Made by a program: the position numbers and the translations under genes. From NCBI GenBank assembly GCA_913040905.1, contig CAJWIC010000071.1:1-7011 (forward strand): a DNA stretch of 7,011 nucleotides, in the 5' to 3' direction. The notes below the pieces were generated by a model. The model saw only the letters and a program-made list of their open reading frames with translations. It ran no database searches and had not been told where the DNA came from. This document shows, one piece after another, positions 6,857 to 7,011 of the stretch (within the stretch, counting starts at the first letter, position 1; the number at the start of each line of letters is the position of its first letter). The DNA comes from an uncultured Synechococcus sp. GTDB taxonomy: Bacteria > Cyanobacteriota > Cyanobacteriia > PCC-6307 > Cyanobiaceae.

Positions 6857-6973
6857 TCACATGGGATGGAAGAGCAGATCGGGGAAGAAACGGTTCCACT
6901 CGATCAGGATTCCAGCGGTGGCTGTGAACCAGATGGCTGCAACCACTGGAGCTGCTGTCAGAAACTTGTTCAT
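6857..6973 (-). CDS. psaJ: Photosystem I reaction centre subunit IX (PsaJ)
   Basis: PsaJ is a 38-aa single-helix subunit at the periphery of photosystem I that contacts PsaF and binds pigments. The ATG at 6973 opens a frame reading [16 protein letters not shown], then [18 protein letters not shown], and ending FHPM before a TGA at 6857. This matches the classical PsaJ pattern: a short N-terminus, one hydrophobic helix (about 8-26), the acidic IEWNRFFPD motif, and a short C-terminus. It is complete and of usual length (about 38-42 aa). There is no Shine-Dalgarno site; the leader carries the pyrimidine tract GCTCCCTC. It is expected to be cotranscribed with psaF, whose 3' end should lie at or just beyond the right edge. 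Confidence 0.97.
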   Translation of the reverse strand: MNKFLTAAPVVAAIWFTATAGILIEWNRFFPDLLFHPM

Positions 6974-7005
6974 TGTTGAGGGAGCAATGGTTGAAGTCGT
7001 TTGAA

Positions 7006-7011
7006 TCAGCG
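7006..7011 (-). CDS. psaF: Possible last codon and stop of psaF (partial)
   Basis: On the minus strand the window's last six bases read CGC TGA, that is Arg-stop, 32 nt upstream of psaJ. psaF almost always precedes psaJ in cyanobacteria, and PsaF often ends in a basic residue. That makes this the likely psaF end, but six bases cannot prove it. The call rests on gene order, not on sequence homology. Confidence 0.35.
   Translation of the reverse strand, partial: R

Overview
This window looks like chromosomal DNA from a marine picocyanobacterium of the Synechococcus/Cyanobium group. The supporting evidence is cytochrome f, the Rieske protein and PsaJ of oxygenic photosynthesis, moderately high GC, very tight packing, mostly non-Shine-Dalgarno starts, and a gene order that, from memory, is usual in that group. 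No phage, IS element, CRISPR array, toxin-antitoxin pair or defence system is visible. This is core genome rather than an island.

Left part (1-3186), all on the minus strand and read right to left: petC (Rieske Fe-S protein) and petA (cytochrome f) are followed by lgt (lipoprotein diacylglyceryl transferase), cobM (corrin C11 methyltransferase) and a tRNA-Val(CAC) cut by the window edge. Gaps are 41 nt between petC and petA and 5 nt between petA and lgt. lgt and cobM overlap by up to 52 nt, and the tRNA begins 27 nt after cobM. The only visible promoter room for this cluster is the 104-nt divergent gap in front of petC.

Middle (3291-6158): a small DUF3067-type protein runs rightward from the same divergent gap. 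It collides tail to tail with tatC, with a 20-bp overlap of coding ends under a strong bulged hairpin. tatC lies 29 nt behind a gene for an NFACT (RqcH/Rqc2/FbpA-like) ribosome quality-control protein, both on the minus strand. TatC belongs to the twin-arginine translocase that inserts Rieske proteins, so translocase and substrate are encoded about 450 bp apart with the uncharacterised DUF3067 gene between them.

Right part (6235-7011): gmk (guanylate kinase) diverges from the NFACT gene across 76 nt. It ends at a symmetric, probably bidirectional terminator shared with psaJ (38-aa photosystem I subunit IX, too short for most ORF callers), which comes in from the right. The last six bases may be the final codon and stop of psaF.

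For the hunt, the best leads are the DUF3067 gene between a Tat substrate and TatC, the E-R replacement of the usual D-R pair in the NFACT protein, and the hairpin over the DUF3067/tatC overlap. I see no convincing new multi-gene system. No stretch above 300 bases is without a gene; the longest gap is the 104-nt petC/DUF3067 divergent region.
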